Assembly: GCF_019396355.1 (NCBI RefSeq)
Contig: NZ_JAHKRK010000013.1
Span: forward strand, 1 to 64,000
From: Pseudonocardia nigra
GTDB taxonomy: Bacteria; Actinomycetota; Actinomycetes; Mycobacteriales; Pseudonocardiaceae
DNA: 64,000 bases
Direction: 5' to 3'
Under the pieces are notes generated by a model. It ran no database searches and had not been told where the DNA came from. It worked only from the letters and a program-made list of their open reading frames with translations. Of this stretch, positions 1 through 8,159 are shown piece by piece. Each line of letters opens with the position of its first letter. Within the stretch, counting starts at the first letter, position 1. A program made the translations under genes and the position numbers.

Positions 1-86
1 GCCCCGCGAGTCGCCCAGTCCCGCCCCGCGAGTCGCCCAGTCCCGCCCCGGGCGACTCGCGGGCGGATTCCGGGCGACTCGCGGCG
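1..86. repeat. 22-bp tandem repeat plus inverted copies, likely terminator
   Basis: Positions 1-22 and 23-44 are identical 22-bp units containing the core GCGAGTCGCCC. They are followed at about 50-61 and 73-84 by the inverted core GGGCGACTCGCGG, so the stretch can fold into strong hairpins. It lies immediately downstream of the stop of the arabinofuranosidase gene, where a terminator would be expected. The same GCGAGTCG core with the same 22-bp period returns at 40,156-40,300. The array probably continues beyond the window edge. Confidence 0.75.
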
Positions 87-1601
87 TCAGGAGGGGCGGG
101 GGCCGAGCCGCAGCATGCTCCACGACACCGGCGGCAGCTCCATCCGCAGGTGCCCGTCGACGAGGTCGGCGCTGGCGTTGGGCCGGGGCACGACCCGATC
201 CGGCCGGTCCGCGGTGTTGCGCGCCGTGCGGTCCGCGTCGGCGAGCGTCACCGCCTCGAGCACCGCCGACACGCGCACCGCGCGCAGGTCGACGTCCAGC
301 ACGATCGGTTCGGCCTGGTCGCGGTTGACGGCGAACAGCACCGCCTCGCCCGTCTCGGCGTCCCACGTGCCGACGGCGGCCAGCACGGGGACCGGGCCGT
401 ACCGGGCCGTCTCGTAGGCCGGGGCCCGCGGCTCCACGCGCAGCACCTCGCCGCGCGCGTACCGCGACGTGAGCGCGAACGGGTGGAAGATCGTCTGCCG
501 CCACGCGGGCCCGCCGGGCTCGGTGCGGATCGGTGCGATGACGTTGACCAGCTGCGCCTGGGCCGCCGCCGTCACCCGGTCGCTGTGGCGCAGCAGCGAG
601 ATCAGCAGGCTGCCGACGACGACCGCGTCGGTGACGTCGTAGACGTCCTCCAGCAGCCGAGGGGCCACCGGCCAGTCGGACGGGAGACCGGCGGCCCGGT
701 GCCGGTCCTGGTACCAGACGTTCCACTCGTCGAACGACAGCATGATCTTCTTGCGGGACCGCAGCTTCGCTCCGACGTGGTCGGCCGTGGCGACCACCGC
801 GTCGATCATCGTGTCCATGTCCACCGCCGCGGCGAGGAAGCTGCCGACGTCGCCGTCCACCGGGTGGTGGTAGGCGTGCAGCGACACGAAGTCGACGTCG
901 TCATAGGCCTCCGCGAGGACCGTGGCCTCCCATTCGGCGAACGTCGGCATCCGGGAGTGCGAGCTGCCGCAGACGACGAGCTCGAGGTCCGGGTCGAGCT
1001 TGCGCATCGCCCTGGCCGTCTCGGCGGCGAGCCTGCCGTACTCGGCCGCGGTCTTGTGCCCGATCTGCCACGGGCCGTCCATCTCGTTGCCCAGGCACCA
1101 CATCCGTACGCCGTAGGGCTCCCGCGCGCCGTTCGCCACCCGTCGGTCGGCGAGGGCGGTGCCGGGCGGGAGGTTCGCGTACTCGAGCAGGTCCAGGGCG
1201 TCGGCCATGCCCCGGGTGCCCAGGTTGACGGCGAGCATGGGCTCGGCGCCGGCCTTGCCGGCCCAGCGCACGAACTCGTCGAGGCCGACGGTGTTCGGCT
1301 CCGTGGAGTGCCAGGCCAGGTCGCGGCGGCGCGGGCGCTGCTCCACCGGGCCGACGCCGTCCTCCCACCGGTACCCGGACACGAAGTTGCCGCCCGGGTA
1401 GCGCACGGTGGACACGCCCAGCTCGCGCGTCAGCGCCAGCACGTCACCGCGGAAGCCGTCCTCGTCGGCGCTCGGATGGTCCGGTTCGTGGATCCCGGTG
1501 TAGACGCAGCGACCGAGGTGCTCGACGAACGAGCCGAAGGTGCGGCGGTGGACCGGGGCGACCGCGAAGGCGGGATCGAGGGTGACGACGGCACGGTGCA
1601 C
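87..1601 (-). CDS. abfA: GH51 alpha-L-arabinofuranosidase
   Basis: The 504-aa product hydrolyses terminal alpha-L-arabinofuranosyl groups of arabinan or arabinoxylan, by a retaining mechanism in this family. The N-terminal motif RTFGSFVEHLGR (residues 20-31) and VRYPGGNF (67-74) are GH51 signatures. The acid/base is Glu173 in WCLGNEMDGPW and the nucleophile is Glu292 in MLSFDEWNVWY. There is no signal peptide, so the enzyme is probably cytosolic and acts on imported oligosaccharides. Length is normal for the family. It stands alone here: no transporter or regulator of arabinose use is adjacent inside the window, but the gene lies at the edge. A short inverted repeat at 1678-1693 sits upstream. 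Confidence 0.93.
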   Translation of the reverse strand: MHRAVVTLDPAFAVAPVHRRTFGSFVEHLGRCVYTGIHEPDHPSADEDGFRGDVLALTRELGVSTVRYPGGNFVSGYRWEDGVGPVEQRPRRRDLAWHSTEPNTVGLDEFVRWAGKAGAEPMLAVNLGTRGMADALDLLEYANLPPGTALADRRVANGAREPYGVRMWCLGNEMDGPWQIGHKTAAEYGRLAAETARAMRKLDPDLELVVCGSSHSRMPTFAEWEATVLAEAYDDVDFVSLHAYHHPVDGDVGSFLAAAVDMDTMIDAVVATADHVGAKLRSRKKIMLSFDEWNVWYQDRHRAAGLPSDWPVAPRLLEDVYDVTDAVVVGSLLISLLRHSDRVTAAAQAQLVNVIAPIRTEPGGPAWRQTIFHPFALTSRYARGEVLRVEPRAPAYETARYGPVPVLAAVGTWDAETGEAVLFAVNRDQAEPIVLDVDLRAVRVSAVLEAVTLADADRTARNTADRPDRVVPRPNASADLVDGHLRMELPPVSWSMLRLGPRPS

Positions 1602-1677
1602 GAGCGGCTCCCCCCACCCCCGAGCCCGGACCGGCTACCCGCACCCCGTCCGAGTGATCCAGCCACTCGATTGTGGT

Positions 1678-1693
1678 GCTCAGGCTACTGAGC
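1678..1693. promoter_or_regulatory. inverted repeat upstream of arabinofuranosidase gene
   Basis: GCTCAG-gcta-CTGAGC is a perfect 6+6 inverted repeat about 77 bp upstream of the GH51 start. It could be an operator for a sugar-responsive repressor. It lies between two genes on the same strand, so it could equally be part of a weak terminator for the upstream gene. Confidence 0.35.
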
Positions 1694-1731
1694 GTCAACA
1701 GCTGCTTACTCAGGTGCGCGCGCAGGTCCCT

Positions 1732-2526
1732 TCAGAAGGCTGGCCAGGGGATGGCGGGCCCATACCCGGACGGCTCCGGGTAGCAGGGGTTGGCGAGCAG
1801 CGCGTCGACGCGCGCGGTGAGCATCCGCATCTCCCGCAGGGTGATGTGCTCGTTCAGCGCATCGGGCAGCCCGTCGTCGAGCTCGGAACGCAGCCGCTTC
1901 AGCGCCTCGACGACGTCCTCGGGCAGCGGCCTGCCGACCCAGCCCCACAGCACCGTCCGGAGCTTGTCCTCGGTGTGGAGGCACAGCCCGTGGTCGACGC
2001 CGTAGACGTTGCCGTCGAGGCCGGCGAGGACGTGGCCACCCTTGCGGTCGGCGTTGTTCGTGACGATGTCGAATGCGGCCATCGCCTGCAGCGGCGGGAC
2101 GTCGGCGTGCACGAGCACGGCGGGCTCGCCGCGGGACCCGCGGGCGCGCAGCACCCCGAGCCAGCCGGGCGGCACGTCGGCGGGTGCGCAGACGTCGACC
2201 AGCTCCCGCTCGTCGTCGGTGTCGACCCAGACCTGCACCATCCCCGGCCCGAACGGCCCGTCGCGCAGCACGGTGGGCGGGACGACGTGGAAGCCGGCCG
2301 CCTCGGACACCAGGTAGGCCGCGACCTCCCGCCCGGCGAGGGTGCCGTCGGGGAAGTCCCACAGCGGGCGCTCCCCGCGCACTGGCTTGTAGACGCACTG
2401 CACCTGCGCCCCGTCGGCCGTCACGGTGCCGAACAGCGTGGCGTTCGACGCGTCGACGAGCCTGCCGGTGATCTCGATGCGGCCGTGGCGCAGCAGCGCC
2501 GGCACGGCCGGGTCGCGGGGGTCCAC
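1732..2526 (-). CDS. SCO1664-family kinase-like protein
   Basis: 264 aa. It matches the actinobacterial SCO1664 family, which has remote resemblance to phosphatidylinositol 3/4-kinase-like folds; no substrate is established. Visible features are the CVYKPVRGERPLWDFPDGTL segment (about residues 44-63), an AAFDIVTNNADRKGGH segment (about 150-165) and a YGVDHGLCLH segment (about 175-184). These correspond to the Lys, catalytic-loop Asn/Asp and metal-binding Asp positions of that fold. It lies 10 bp downstream of the DUF3090 gene, as in other actinobacteria where these two genes and a histidine-phosphatase gene travel together. Confidence 0.8.
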   Translation of the reverse strand: MDPRDPAVPALLRHGRIEITGRLVDASNATLFGTVTADGAQVQCVYKPVRGERPLWDFPDGTLAGREVAAYLVSEAAGFHVVPPTVLRDGPFGPGMVQVWVDTDDERELVDVCAPADVPPGWLGVLRARGSRGEPAVLVHADVPPLQAMAAFDIVTNNADRKGGHVLAGLDGNVYGVDHGLCLHTEDKLRTVLWGWVGRPLPEDVVEALKRLRSELDDGLPDALNEHITLREMRMLTARVDALLANPCYPEPSGYGPAIPWPAF

Positions 2527-2536
2527 GTGTACGGGA

Positions 2537-3103
2537 TCAGTCCCCGACCGGGGAACGCTCGCGGTAGCCGTTCAACCGGGCGCAGACGTGGCCTCCGGAG
2601 TCGAGCGGCGCGGCGCACAGCGGACACGGCGGCCTGCCCGCGGAGACGACCCGCTCGGCCCGGTCGGCGAACGCCTTGGCCTGCGTGGGGGTGAGGAACA
2701 CCCGCAGCGCGTCGGGCCCCTCCTCGGTGTCGTCGAGGACGACCGACTCGTCGATCTCCTCCTCGGTGACCGCGAGGAGCTCGACCACGATCGAGCGCGA
2801 GTCGGCGTCCCAGCCCAGGCCCATCGTGCCGACGCGGAACTCCTCCTCGAGCGGCACCGCGAGCGGATCCAGGTCGGTGCCCTCGGCCTCCTCCGGCAGG
2901 TCGGAGCCGAAGCGGCGGGCCACCTCCTGCAGCAGCGCGCTGATGCGATCGGCCAGCACGGAGACCTGCTGCTTCTCCAGCAGGACGCTGATCGTGCGGG
3001 CGTCCTGGATGGCCTGGAGGTAGAAGGAGCGGTCGCCGGGCTCGCCGACGGTGCCGGCGACGAAGCGCTCCGGCTGACGGAAGACATGGATGACGCGTGA
3101 CAT
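2537..3103 (-). CDS. DUF3090 family protein
   Basis: The start is taken at MSRVIHVFRQPERF, the usual N-terminus of this family (188 aa), rather than at the longer in-frame extension to 3142. The family is actinobacterial and of unknown function. A C-terminal CPLCAAPLDSGGHVC segment looks like a small zinc-binding knuckle (CxxC...HxC). Middle of a three-gene row with the histidine-phosphatase gene upstream and the SCO1664-family gene downstream, all on the minus strand. The conserved trio is known from genome context, but its shared biochemical role is not. Confidence 0.85.
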   Translation of the reverse strand: MSRVIHVFRQPERFVAGTVGEPGDRSFYLQAIQDARTISVLLEKQQVSVLADRISALLQEVARRFGSDLPEEAEGTDLDPLAVPLEEEFRVGTMGLGWDADSRSIVVELLAVTEEEIDESVVLDDTEEGPDALRVFLTPTQAKAFADRAERVVSAGRPPCPLCAAPLDSGGHVCARLNGYRERSPVGD

Positions 3104-3154
3104 GGCGATATCGAGAGTAGGCCTTCCCGGCCGTCGAAGCACGTCCGCTCGGCG

Positions 3155-3859
3155 TTACGAGCCCGTATCGCCCCCGACGACCGCGTCCGAGCTGCGCGCC
3201 GGCGCCCTGCGCCTGCGCCGCGGCTTCGGCGGGATCAACCCGGCCACGTCGCCGCCCAGGTCGTTCACGCGCGCGACGAACGGGCGCGTCTCGGTGTAGT
3301 GCACCACGCTGATCGAGCCGGGGTCGACGACGATCCGCTGGAAGTTGTCCAGGTGCGTTGCGAGGGCGTCGGCGAGCAGGGCCTTGATCACGTCACCGTG
3401 GCTGCAGGCCAGCCAGACCGCCTGCGGCCCGTGCGCATCCGCGATCCGCGCCGAGTGCCTGCGGACCGCGGCGACCGCGCGGGCCTGCATCCCGGCGAGG
3501 CCCTCCCCACCGGGGAACACCGCGGCGGACGGGTGCGCCTGCACCACCTTCCACAGCGGCTCCTTGGCGAGCTTCTTGAGCTCACCCCCGGTCCACGAGC
3601 CGTAGTCGACCTCGGCGAGGTCGGGCTCCCCGGCCGGGTCGAGCCCGCGGTCGGCGGCCAGCGGGGCCACGGTCTGCTCGCAGCGCAACATGGGCGAGCA
3701 CACGATCTCGGCGATCGGGACGCCCACGAGCCGCTCGACCACCTTCCGGGCCTGGGCCTGGCCCGTGTCGTCGAGCTCGACGCCCGGCGTGCGCCCGGCG
3801 AGGACGCCGCCGGCGTTGGCGGCCGACCGCCCGTGGCGGAGCAGGATCAGGGTGGTCAC
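3155..3859 (-). CDS. histidine phosphatase family protein (MSMEG_4193-type phosphomutase)
   Basis: 234 aa from GTG at 3859; the longer open frame to 4258 overlaps the Fic gene and is not used. LILLRHGRSAANAGG at the N-terminus carries the catalytic RHG motif, and ACSHGDVIKALLADAL carries the second catalytic His. This is the phosphoglycerate-mutase-like fold with acid/phosphatase activity; the substrate is unknown. A basic C-terminal tail ([15 protein letters not shown]) is present. First gene of the DUF3090 trio, 51 bp upstream of the DUF3090 gene. Confidence 0.85.
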   Translation of the reverse strand: MTTLILLRHGRSAANAGGVLAGRTPGVELDDTGQAQARKVVERLVGVPIAEIVCSPMLRCEQTVAPLAADRGLDPAGEPDLAEVDYGSWTGGELKKLAKEPLWKVVQAHPSAAVFPGGEGLAGMQARAVAAVRRHSARIADAHGPQAVWLACSHGDVIKALLADALATHLDNFQRIVVDPGSISVVHYTETRPFVARVNDLGGDVAGLIPPKPRRRRRAPARSSDAVVGGDTGS

Positions 3860-3897
3860 GTCGGGCGAGCCTACGGGCCCGCCGTCGAGCGGGAACA

Positions 3898-5085
3898 TCA
3901 CCCGTCGCGGCCTGCAGCGCGGCAGGCCGGCGGGGCCTCGATGACGTCGAACACGTCGCGGGCGACCCAGTAGGTGCGCCCTCCCCTCCCCACCACGTCG
4001 AACACCTGCAGCCATCCTCGCGCCTCGGCATCGCGGATCAGGTTCCGCGCGCCCTGGTTCGTCAACGTCAAGTCGGCCTCGACGCGTTTCACGGTGACGA
4101 ACGGATTGGCGAACAGCAGCTTGATCAGCTCGCCGATCCGAGACCGGGCGCGGGCGGCCTCCGCCAGATACCGCTCGCGCAGTCGAACCAGGGCAGTGGC
4201 ACGGTCGACACCGTCGGTGGCCTGCCTTCGCACCGCGGTCAGGAAGAACTGGACCCACTGCTGGATCTCGCCGCGCTCCCTGACTGCCTGCAGCCGCTCG
4301 TAGTACTCGCGGCGGCGGCTCTCCAGGTAGCCGGACAGGTACAGCAACGGGTGGGTGAGCCGCCCCTCCTGATGCAGCAGCAACCCGATGAGCAGTCGCC
4401 CGATCCGCCCGTTGCCATCAAGGAAGGGGTGGATCGTCTCGAACTGGTAGTGCATCAGCGCGCACCGGACGAGCACAGGCATGCGGCCCGGCTCGTTGAC
4501 GAACCGTTCCCAGTCCTGCAGGAGATCACCCAACAGCTCGGGAATCGGCGGAACGTAGACGGCGGTGTCCGGACTGTCGGTCGGCGAACCCACCCACACC
4601 GGACCCCGCCGTAATTGCCCCGGCAGGCGGTCCTGACCGCGCAAGCCGGACAGCAGCACGTGATGGACGTCGAGGACGAGGCGCTGCGTGATCGGCAGCG
4701 TTCGGATGAGATCGAGTCCGCGGTAGGTCGCCGCGATGTATCGCTCGACCTCCGCGACGTCCTCCGTGCGCGACTCCTCGCCATCGCCTGCACCTGCCTG
4801 CAACACCTCTGCCAGCGATGCACGCGTCCCCTCGATCCGCGAGCTCGCCAACGCCTCACGAGATACATACGGGCCGACCAGGAGCTGTGGATCGGTGATC
4901 AGGTGCCCCAGCCCCTCGAGGTGCCCCAGCGCGGCGTCGGCCTCCGAGAGCGCCAGGATCGTCGCGGCGTCCAGCGGGAGTTCGCGCGGGATCGGGGCCG
5001 GGTGGAAGAACCAGAAGCCGTGAGGATCCCCTGGCCGGCGCGTGGCGTTCCCGAAGGCCGGGGCCTGGAACTCAGTTGGATCCAC
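3898..5085 (-). CDS. Fic family protein (AMP-transferase type)
   Basis: 395 aa, GTG start. The Fic catalytic motif HPFLDGNGRIGR runs from about residue 219 to 230, with His219 as the base. An inhibitory-helix motif SSRIEGT lies near residues 81-87 (Glu85), as in class II Fic enzymes that self-inhibit through an N-terminal helix. A winged-helix-like C-terminus follows (VKRVEADLTLTNQGARNLI). Likely activity is transfer of AMP from ATP to a Ser, Thr or Tyr hydroxyl of a target protein; the target is unknown. The gene sits 38 bp downstream of no operon partner. Its promoter region carries repeated GTTGGAATGAA boxes (separate entry), which suggests autoregulation or a dedicated repressor. Confidence 0.9.
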   Translation of the reverse strand: MDPTEFQAPAFGNATRRPGDPHGFWFFHPAPIPRELPLDAATILALSEADAALGHLEGLGHLITDPQLLVGPYVSREALASSRIEGTRASLAEVLQAGAGDGEESRTEDVAEVERYIAATYRGLDLIRTLPITQRLVLDVHHVLLSGLRGQDRLPGQLRRGPVWVGSPTDSPDTAVYVPPIPELLGDLLQDWERFVNEPGRMPVLVRCALMHYQFETIHPFLDGNGRIGRLLIGLLLHQEGRLTHPLLYLSGYLESRRREYYERLQAVRERGEIQQWVQFFLTAVRRQATDGVDRATALVRLRERYLAEAARARSRIGELIKLLFANPFVTVKRVEADLTLTNQGARNLIRDAEARGWLQVFDVVGRGGRTYWVARDVFDVIEAPPACRAAGRDG

Positions 5086-5115
5086 AACCCCACGCTACAA
5101 GACAAGGGCCCCTCA

Positions 5116-5188
5116 GTTGGAATGAATGCCTGCGCGACCCACTTCCGTTGGAATGAAGCGAGGAAGACCCACGCCGTTGTGGGATGAA
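5116..5188. promoter_or_regulatory. repeated operator-like boxes upstream of fic
   Basis: GTTGGAATGAA occurs at 5116-5126 and 5147-5157, and a relaxed form GTTGtgGGATGAA at 5176-5188. The spacing is about three helical turns (31 and 29 bp). The boxes lie between the fic start (5085) and the end of uppP (5215). Regular spacing and location suggest binding sites for a regulator, perhaps the Fic protein's own winged-helix domain. That is inference. Confidence 0.45.
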
Positions 5189-5214
5189 ACAGTCGCGCTC
5201 CCGGCCGCGCCACC

Positions 5215-6036
5215 TCAGGTCGCGGAGATCCAGCCCACGCCCAGTGCCAGGAACAGCAGCGCACCCAGCGCGATGCGGTACCAGACGAAGACGTAGACGC
5301 TGTGCCGCTCGACGTAGCGCAGCAGCCACGCGATCGCGGCGTAGCCGATGGCGAACGCGATCAGCGTCGCCACGATCATCTGCAGCCCGCTCGGGCCGTC
5401 ACCGGCGAAGACGTCGGGGATCTGGAAGATGCCCGACGCGACGACCGCCGGGATCGCGAGCAGGAACGAGTAGCGCACCGCGGCGGGCCGGGTGAACCCG
5501 AGGAACAGCCCCGCGGTGATCGTCCCGCCGGACCGGGAGACCCCCGGGATCAGGGCCATCGCCTGGGCGAAGCCGAGCAGGATCCCGTCCATCGGCTTCA
5601 TCTGATGCAGCTCGATGCGCTGCCTGCCCACCCGCTCGGCGAGCCCGAGCAGCAGCCCGAACGCGACGAGCGTGGTCGCGATCAGCCAGAGGTTGCGGGC
5701 CGCGGTCTGGATCTGGTCCTCGAACAGCAGCCCGAGCACCCCGATCGGGATCGTGCCGATGATCACCAGCCAGGCGATCCGGTAGTCCGGGGTCGCACGC
5801 ACGGCCGCGTCGCGGAAGCCGCGGAACCAGGTCGCGATCAGGTGGCCGATGTCCCGGGCGAAGTAGACGATCACTGCGGCCTCGGTGCCGAGCTGGGTGA
5901 CCGCGGTGAACGCGGCGCCCGCGTCGCGGCCGAAGAAGACCTCCGAGGTGATCCGGAGGTGGGCGGAGGACGAGATCGGCAGGAACTCCGTCAACCCCTG
6001 CACGACACCCAGAACGAGCACTTCGAGCCAAGTCAC
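5215..6036 (-). CDS. uppP: undecaprenyl-diphosphate phosphatase
   Basis: The 273-aa integral membrane enzyme dephosphorylates undecaprenyl diphosphate to recycle the lipid carrier for peptidoglycan and other wall polymers. Family motifs are visible: [14 protein letters not shown] (residues 14-27) and PGVSRSGGT near 160. About eight hydrophobic segments alternate with short loops. Overproduction of this family gives bacitracin resistance. It is divergent from the aldo/keto reductase gene with only 50 bp between the starts, so the two promoters probably overlap. Confidence 0.95.
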   Translation of the reverse strand: MTWLEVLVLGVVQGLTEFLPISSSAHLRITSEVFFGRDAGAAFTAVTQLGTEAAVIVYFARDIGHLIATWFRGFRDAAVRATPDYRIAWLVIIGTIPIGVLGLLFEDQIQTAARNLWLIATTLVAFGLLLGLAERVGRQRIELHQMKPMDGILLGFAQAMALIPGVSRSGGTITAGLFLGFTRPAAVRYSFLLAIPAVVASGIFQIPDVFAGDGPSGLQMIVATLIAFAIGYAAIAWLLRYVERHSVYVFVWYRIALGALLFLALGVGWISAT

Positions 6037-6086
6037 GGCGGGACCGTATCGAGGGGGCCGGAGGGGCCCGGCTTAGGCTCGGCGGC

Positions 6087-7031
6087 GTGCGGCGGCGACG
6101 GGTCGGAACGAGCGGTCTGGAGGTGTCGCAGATCGGGATCGGCACCATGACGTGGGGCGCGGACACCGACGTCGAGGGCGCAACCGCCCAGCTCACGACG
6201 TTCGTCGACGCCGGAGGCACCCTCGTGGAGACCGCTGACGGCTACGGCGACGGCGCCGCCCAGGAGGTCCTCGGCGAGGTGCTCGCGACCACGGTGCCGC
6301 GCGAGGACCTCGTGATCGCCGGACGCGGCACCCTGCCCGGCGGCCCGCTCGGCGACGGCGCCGCCCGCGGCGCGCTGCTCGCGGGCCTCGACGCCACACT
6401 GAAGCGACTCGGCGTCGACCACCTCGACCTGTGGCAGCTCCCCGGCTTCGACGCCACCGTTCCGCTGGACGAGACGCTGTCCGCCGTGCAGGTCGCCGTG
6501 CTGGCCGGCAAGGCGCGCTACGCCGGGCTCGTCGCGCCGCAGGGCTGGCAGCTCGCCACCGTGGCCGAACGCGCCCGCGTGGTGGGCAACATCACCGTCC
6601 CGATCTCGGCGCAGGTGGAGTACTCGCTGCTGGCCAGGGACGTCGAGAAGGAGCTGCTGCCCGCGGCCACCCACCACGGCGTCGGGCTGCTGGCCTGGGC
6701 CCCGCTCGGGCGCGGCGTGCTCACCGGCAAGTACGCCGGCGGCACCCCCGCCGACTCCCGCGCGGCCTCCGCCGCGCTCGCCTCGTACGTCGAGGCACGC
6801 CGCAACGAACGCTCCGCGCGGATCGTGCAGGCCGTACTCACCGCGGCCGACGGGCTGGGCACCTCCCCCCTCTCCGTCGCGCTGGCATGGGTGCGGGACC
6901 GGCCCGGCGTGGCCGCCGCCGTCGTCGGGGCGCGGGACTCCGCCCAGCTCGCGGCGTCGACCGCCGCGGACTCGGTGGTGCTGCCCGCCGAGATCCGGGC
7001 CGCGCTGGACGACGTGAGTGCCACGACCTGA
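6087..7031 (+). CDS. aldo/keto reductase
   Basis: 314 aa from GTG at 6087. The N-terminus RRRRVGTSGLEVSQIGIGTMTWG is typical of the AKR superfamily (TIM barrel, NADPH-dependent carbonyl reduction). GYGDGAAQEVLGEVL supplies the catalytic-loop region with Tyr, and HLDLWQLPGFD follows. The usual catalytic Lys region is AGRGTLPGG, where the Lys seems replaced, so activity may be altered. A TAGGCT box at 6074-6079 lies about 7 nt before GTG, which suggests a leaderless transcript. Substrate unknown. Confidence 0.88.
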   Translation: MRRRRVGTSGLEVSQIGIGTMTWGADTDVEGATAQLTTFVDAGGTLVETADGYGDGAAQEVLGEVLATTVPREDLVIAGRGTLPGGPLGDGAARGALLAGLDATLKRLGVDHLDLWQLPGFDATVPLDETLSAVQVAVLAGKARYAGLVAPQGWQLATVAERARVVGNITVPISAQVEYSLLARDVEKELLPAATHHGVGLLAWAPLGRGVLTGKYAGGTPADSRAASAALASYVEARRNERSARIVQAVLTAADGLGTSPLSVALAWVRDRPGVAAAVVGARDSAQLAASTAADSVVLPAEIRAALDDVSATT

Positions 7032-7141
7032 ACGCGTCGCCGACCTGGCACGCCATTCGTGGCGCGCCTATCGTGTGGGGATTCCACCCGGTGTTCACGC
7101 GCGCGCCGGGTGCTGCAGTCGAGCTGGCGGGAGGTGAGCCG

Positions 7142-7381
7142 GTGAAGTCGAGCGGCCCGACCGGCGCGGTCGAGGGGGATTCGGTCGACGGGGATTGGGA
7201 GTACCGCCCGGTCCAGCTGCCCGGGGACGTGTCCCGGATGACCGCGGCGGTACGCCTGGCGATCCAGGCCGAGTTCGGTGGGTGGGAGCTTTCCCGGGTG
7301 CGGCTCTACCCCGGCGGTGTCCGCAAGGTGTGGCTGCGCAGGCGCCGCACCTCGCACATGCTCCCCGAGCTCTCGGTCTAG
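7142..7381 (+). CDS. DUF5703 family small protein
   Basis: 79 aa from GTG at 7142. The core DWEYRPVQLPGDVSRMTAAV and GGWELSRVRLYPGGVRKVWL match DUF5703, a small actinobacterial protein of unknown function. No signal peptide or membrane segment. The region before the start (7032-7141) shows no other gene. In other actinomycetes this gene occurs close to an M20 peptidase and an aldo/keto reductase, as here; the meaning of that neighbourhood is unknown. Confidence 0.7.
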   Translation: MKSSGPTGAVEGDSVDGDWEYRPVQLPGDVSRMTAAVRLAIQAEFGGWELSRVRLYPGGVRKVWLRRRRTSHMLPELSV

Positions 7382-7397
7382 CCGTGCACGGCCGGCC

Positions 7398-8159
7398 TCA
7401 GTGGTCGGACCAGGACACCCCGGGCGGCGGTGTGCTGCCCTTCGGCCCCGGCACCCCCCGGAAGCCGTAGGGGCCGGGCTCCCGCCCGGGCTGGACGAAC
7501 CAGCACTCCCCCGGCTCGCCGCGCTCGAGGATCGCCTCGATCCCGTCGACGACGGCATCCGCCGTGAGCAGCGGGAAGTCGCCGAACTGCGCCTTGGCCC
7601 GCGCGATGAGCGGGGTGTCGGCGAAGCCGGGGCACACGGCGTTGACGCGGATGCCCTCGAGCGCCAGCGTCGGCGCGGCGGCCCGTACGTACCCGACCAC
7701 GGCGTGCTTGCTCAGCGTGTAGAGCGCGTCGCCCGGCATCCCGATCAGGCCCGCCAGCGAGGCGGTGGCCACGATGTTCCCACCGCCCGCGCGGCGCAGC
7801 GCGGGCACCGCCGCCGTGAGCCCGAACACGACGTGGTCGACGTTCACACCCATGATCCGGCGGTAGCCGTCCAGGTCGAGGTCCTCCACGCCCGACTGCC
7901 CCGCGGTGACACCCGCGTTGAGCAGCACCGTGTCGAGCCTGCCGAACGCCTCCTCGGCCGCGGCGACGGCCCGCGGCATCGTCCCCGGGTCGGCCGCGTC
8001 GCCCGGCAGGGCCAGGCCGCCAACCTCGTCGGCGAGGGCACGGGCGCCCGCCTCGTCCCGGTCGGCGACGGCGACGCGCCCACCCGCCGCGGCGAGCCTG
8101 CGCACCGCCGCGGCCCCGATCCCGGACGCTCCACCCGTCACGAGCACCGCACGGCTCAT
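7398..8159 (-). CDS. SDR family NAD(P)-dependent oxidoreductase
   Basis: 253 aa. Classical short-chain dehydrogenase: VTGGASGIGAAAV (cofactor glycine motif, residues 7-19), LNAGVTAG (NAG motif), ASLAGLIG with Ser, and YTLSKHAVVGY with the catalytic YxxxK. Asp at the end of beta-2 (AVADRDE) suggests NAD preference. The ATG overlaps the stop of the upstream M20 peptidase gene by one base, so the two are probably co-transcribed and coupled. Convergent with the DUF5703 gene, with 16 bp between their ends. Substrate unknown. Confidence 0.9.
   Translation of the reverse strand: MSRAVLVTGGASGIGAAAVRRLAAAGGRVAVADRDEAGARALADEVGGLALPGDAADPGTMPRAVAAAEEAFGRLDTVLLNAGVTAGQSGVEDLDLDGYRRIMGVNVDHVVFGLTAAVPALRRAGGGNIVATASLAGLIGMPGDALYTLSKHAVVGYVRAAAPTLALEGIRVNAVCPGFADTPLIARAKAQFGDFPLLTADAVVDGIEAILERGEPGECWFVQPGREPGPYGFRGVPGPKGSTPPPGVSWSDH

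Noticed and set aside
150-1691. Long plus-strand open frame opposite the arabinofuranosidase gene
   Set aside because: Arg/Val/His-rich shadow of a clear GH51 gene; no family features.
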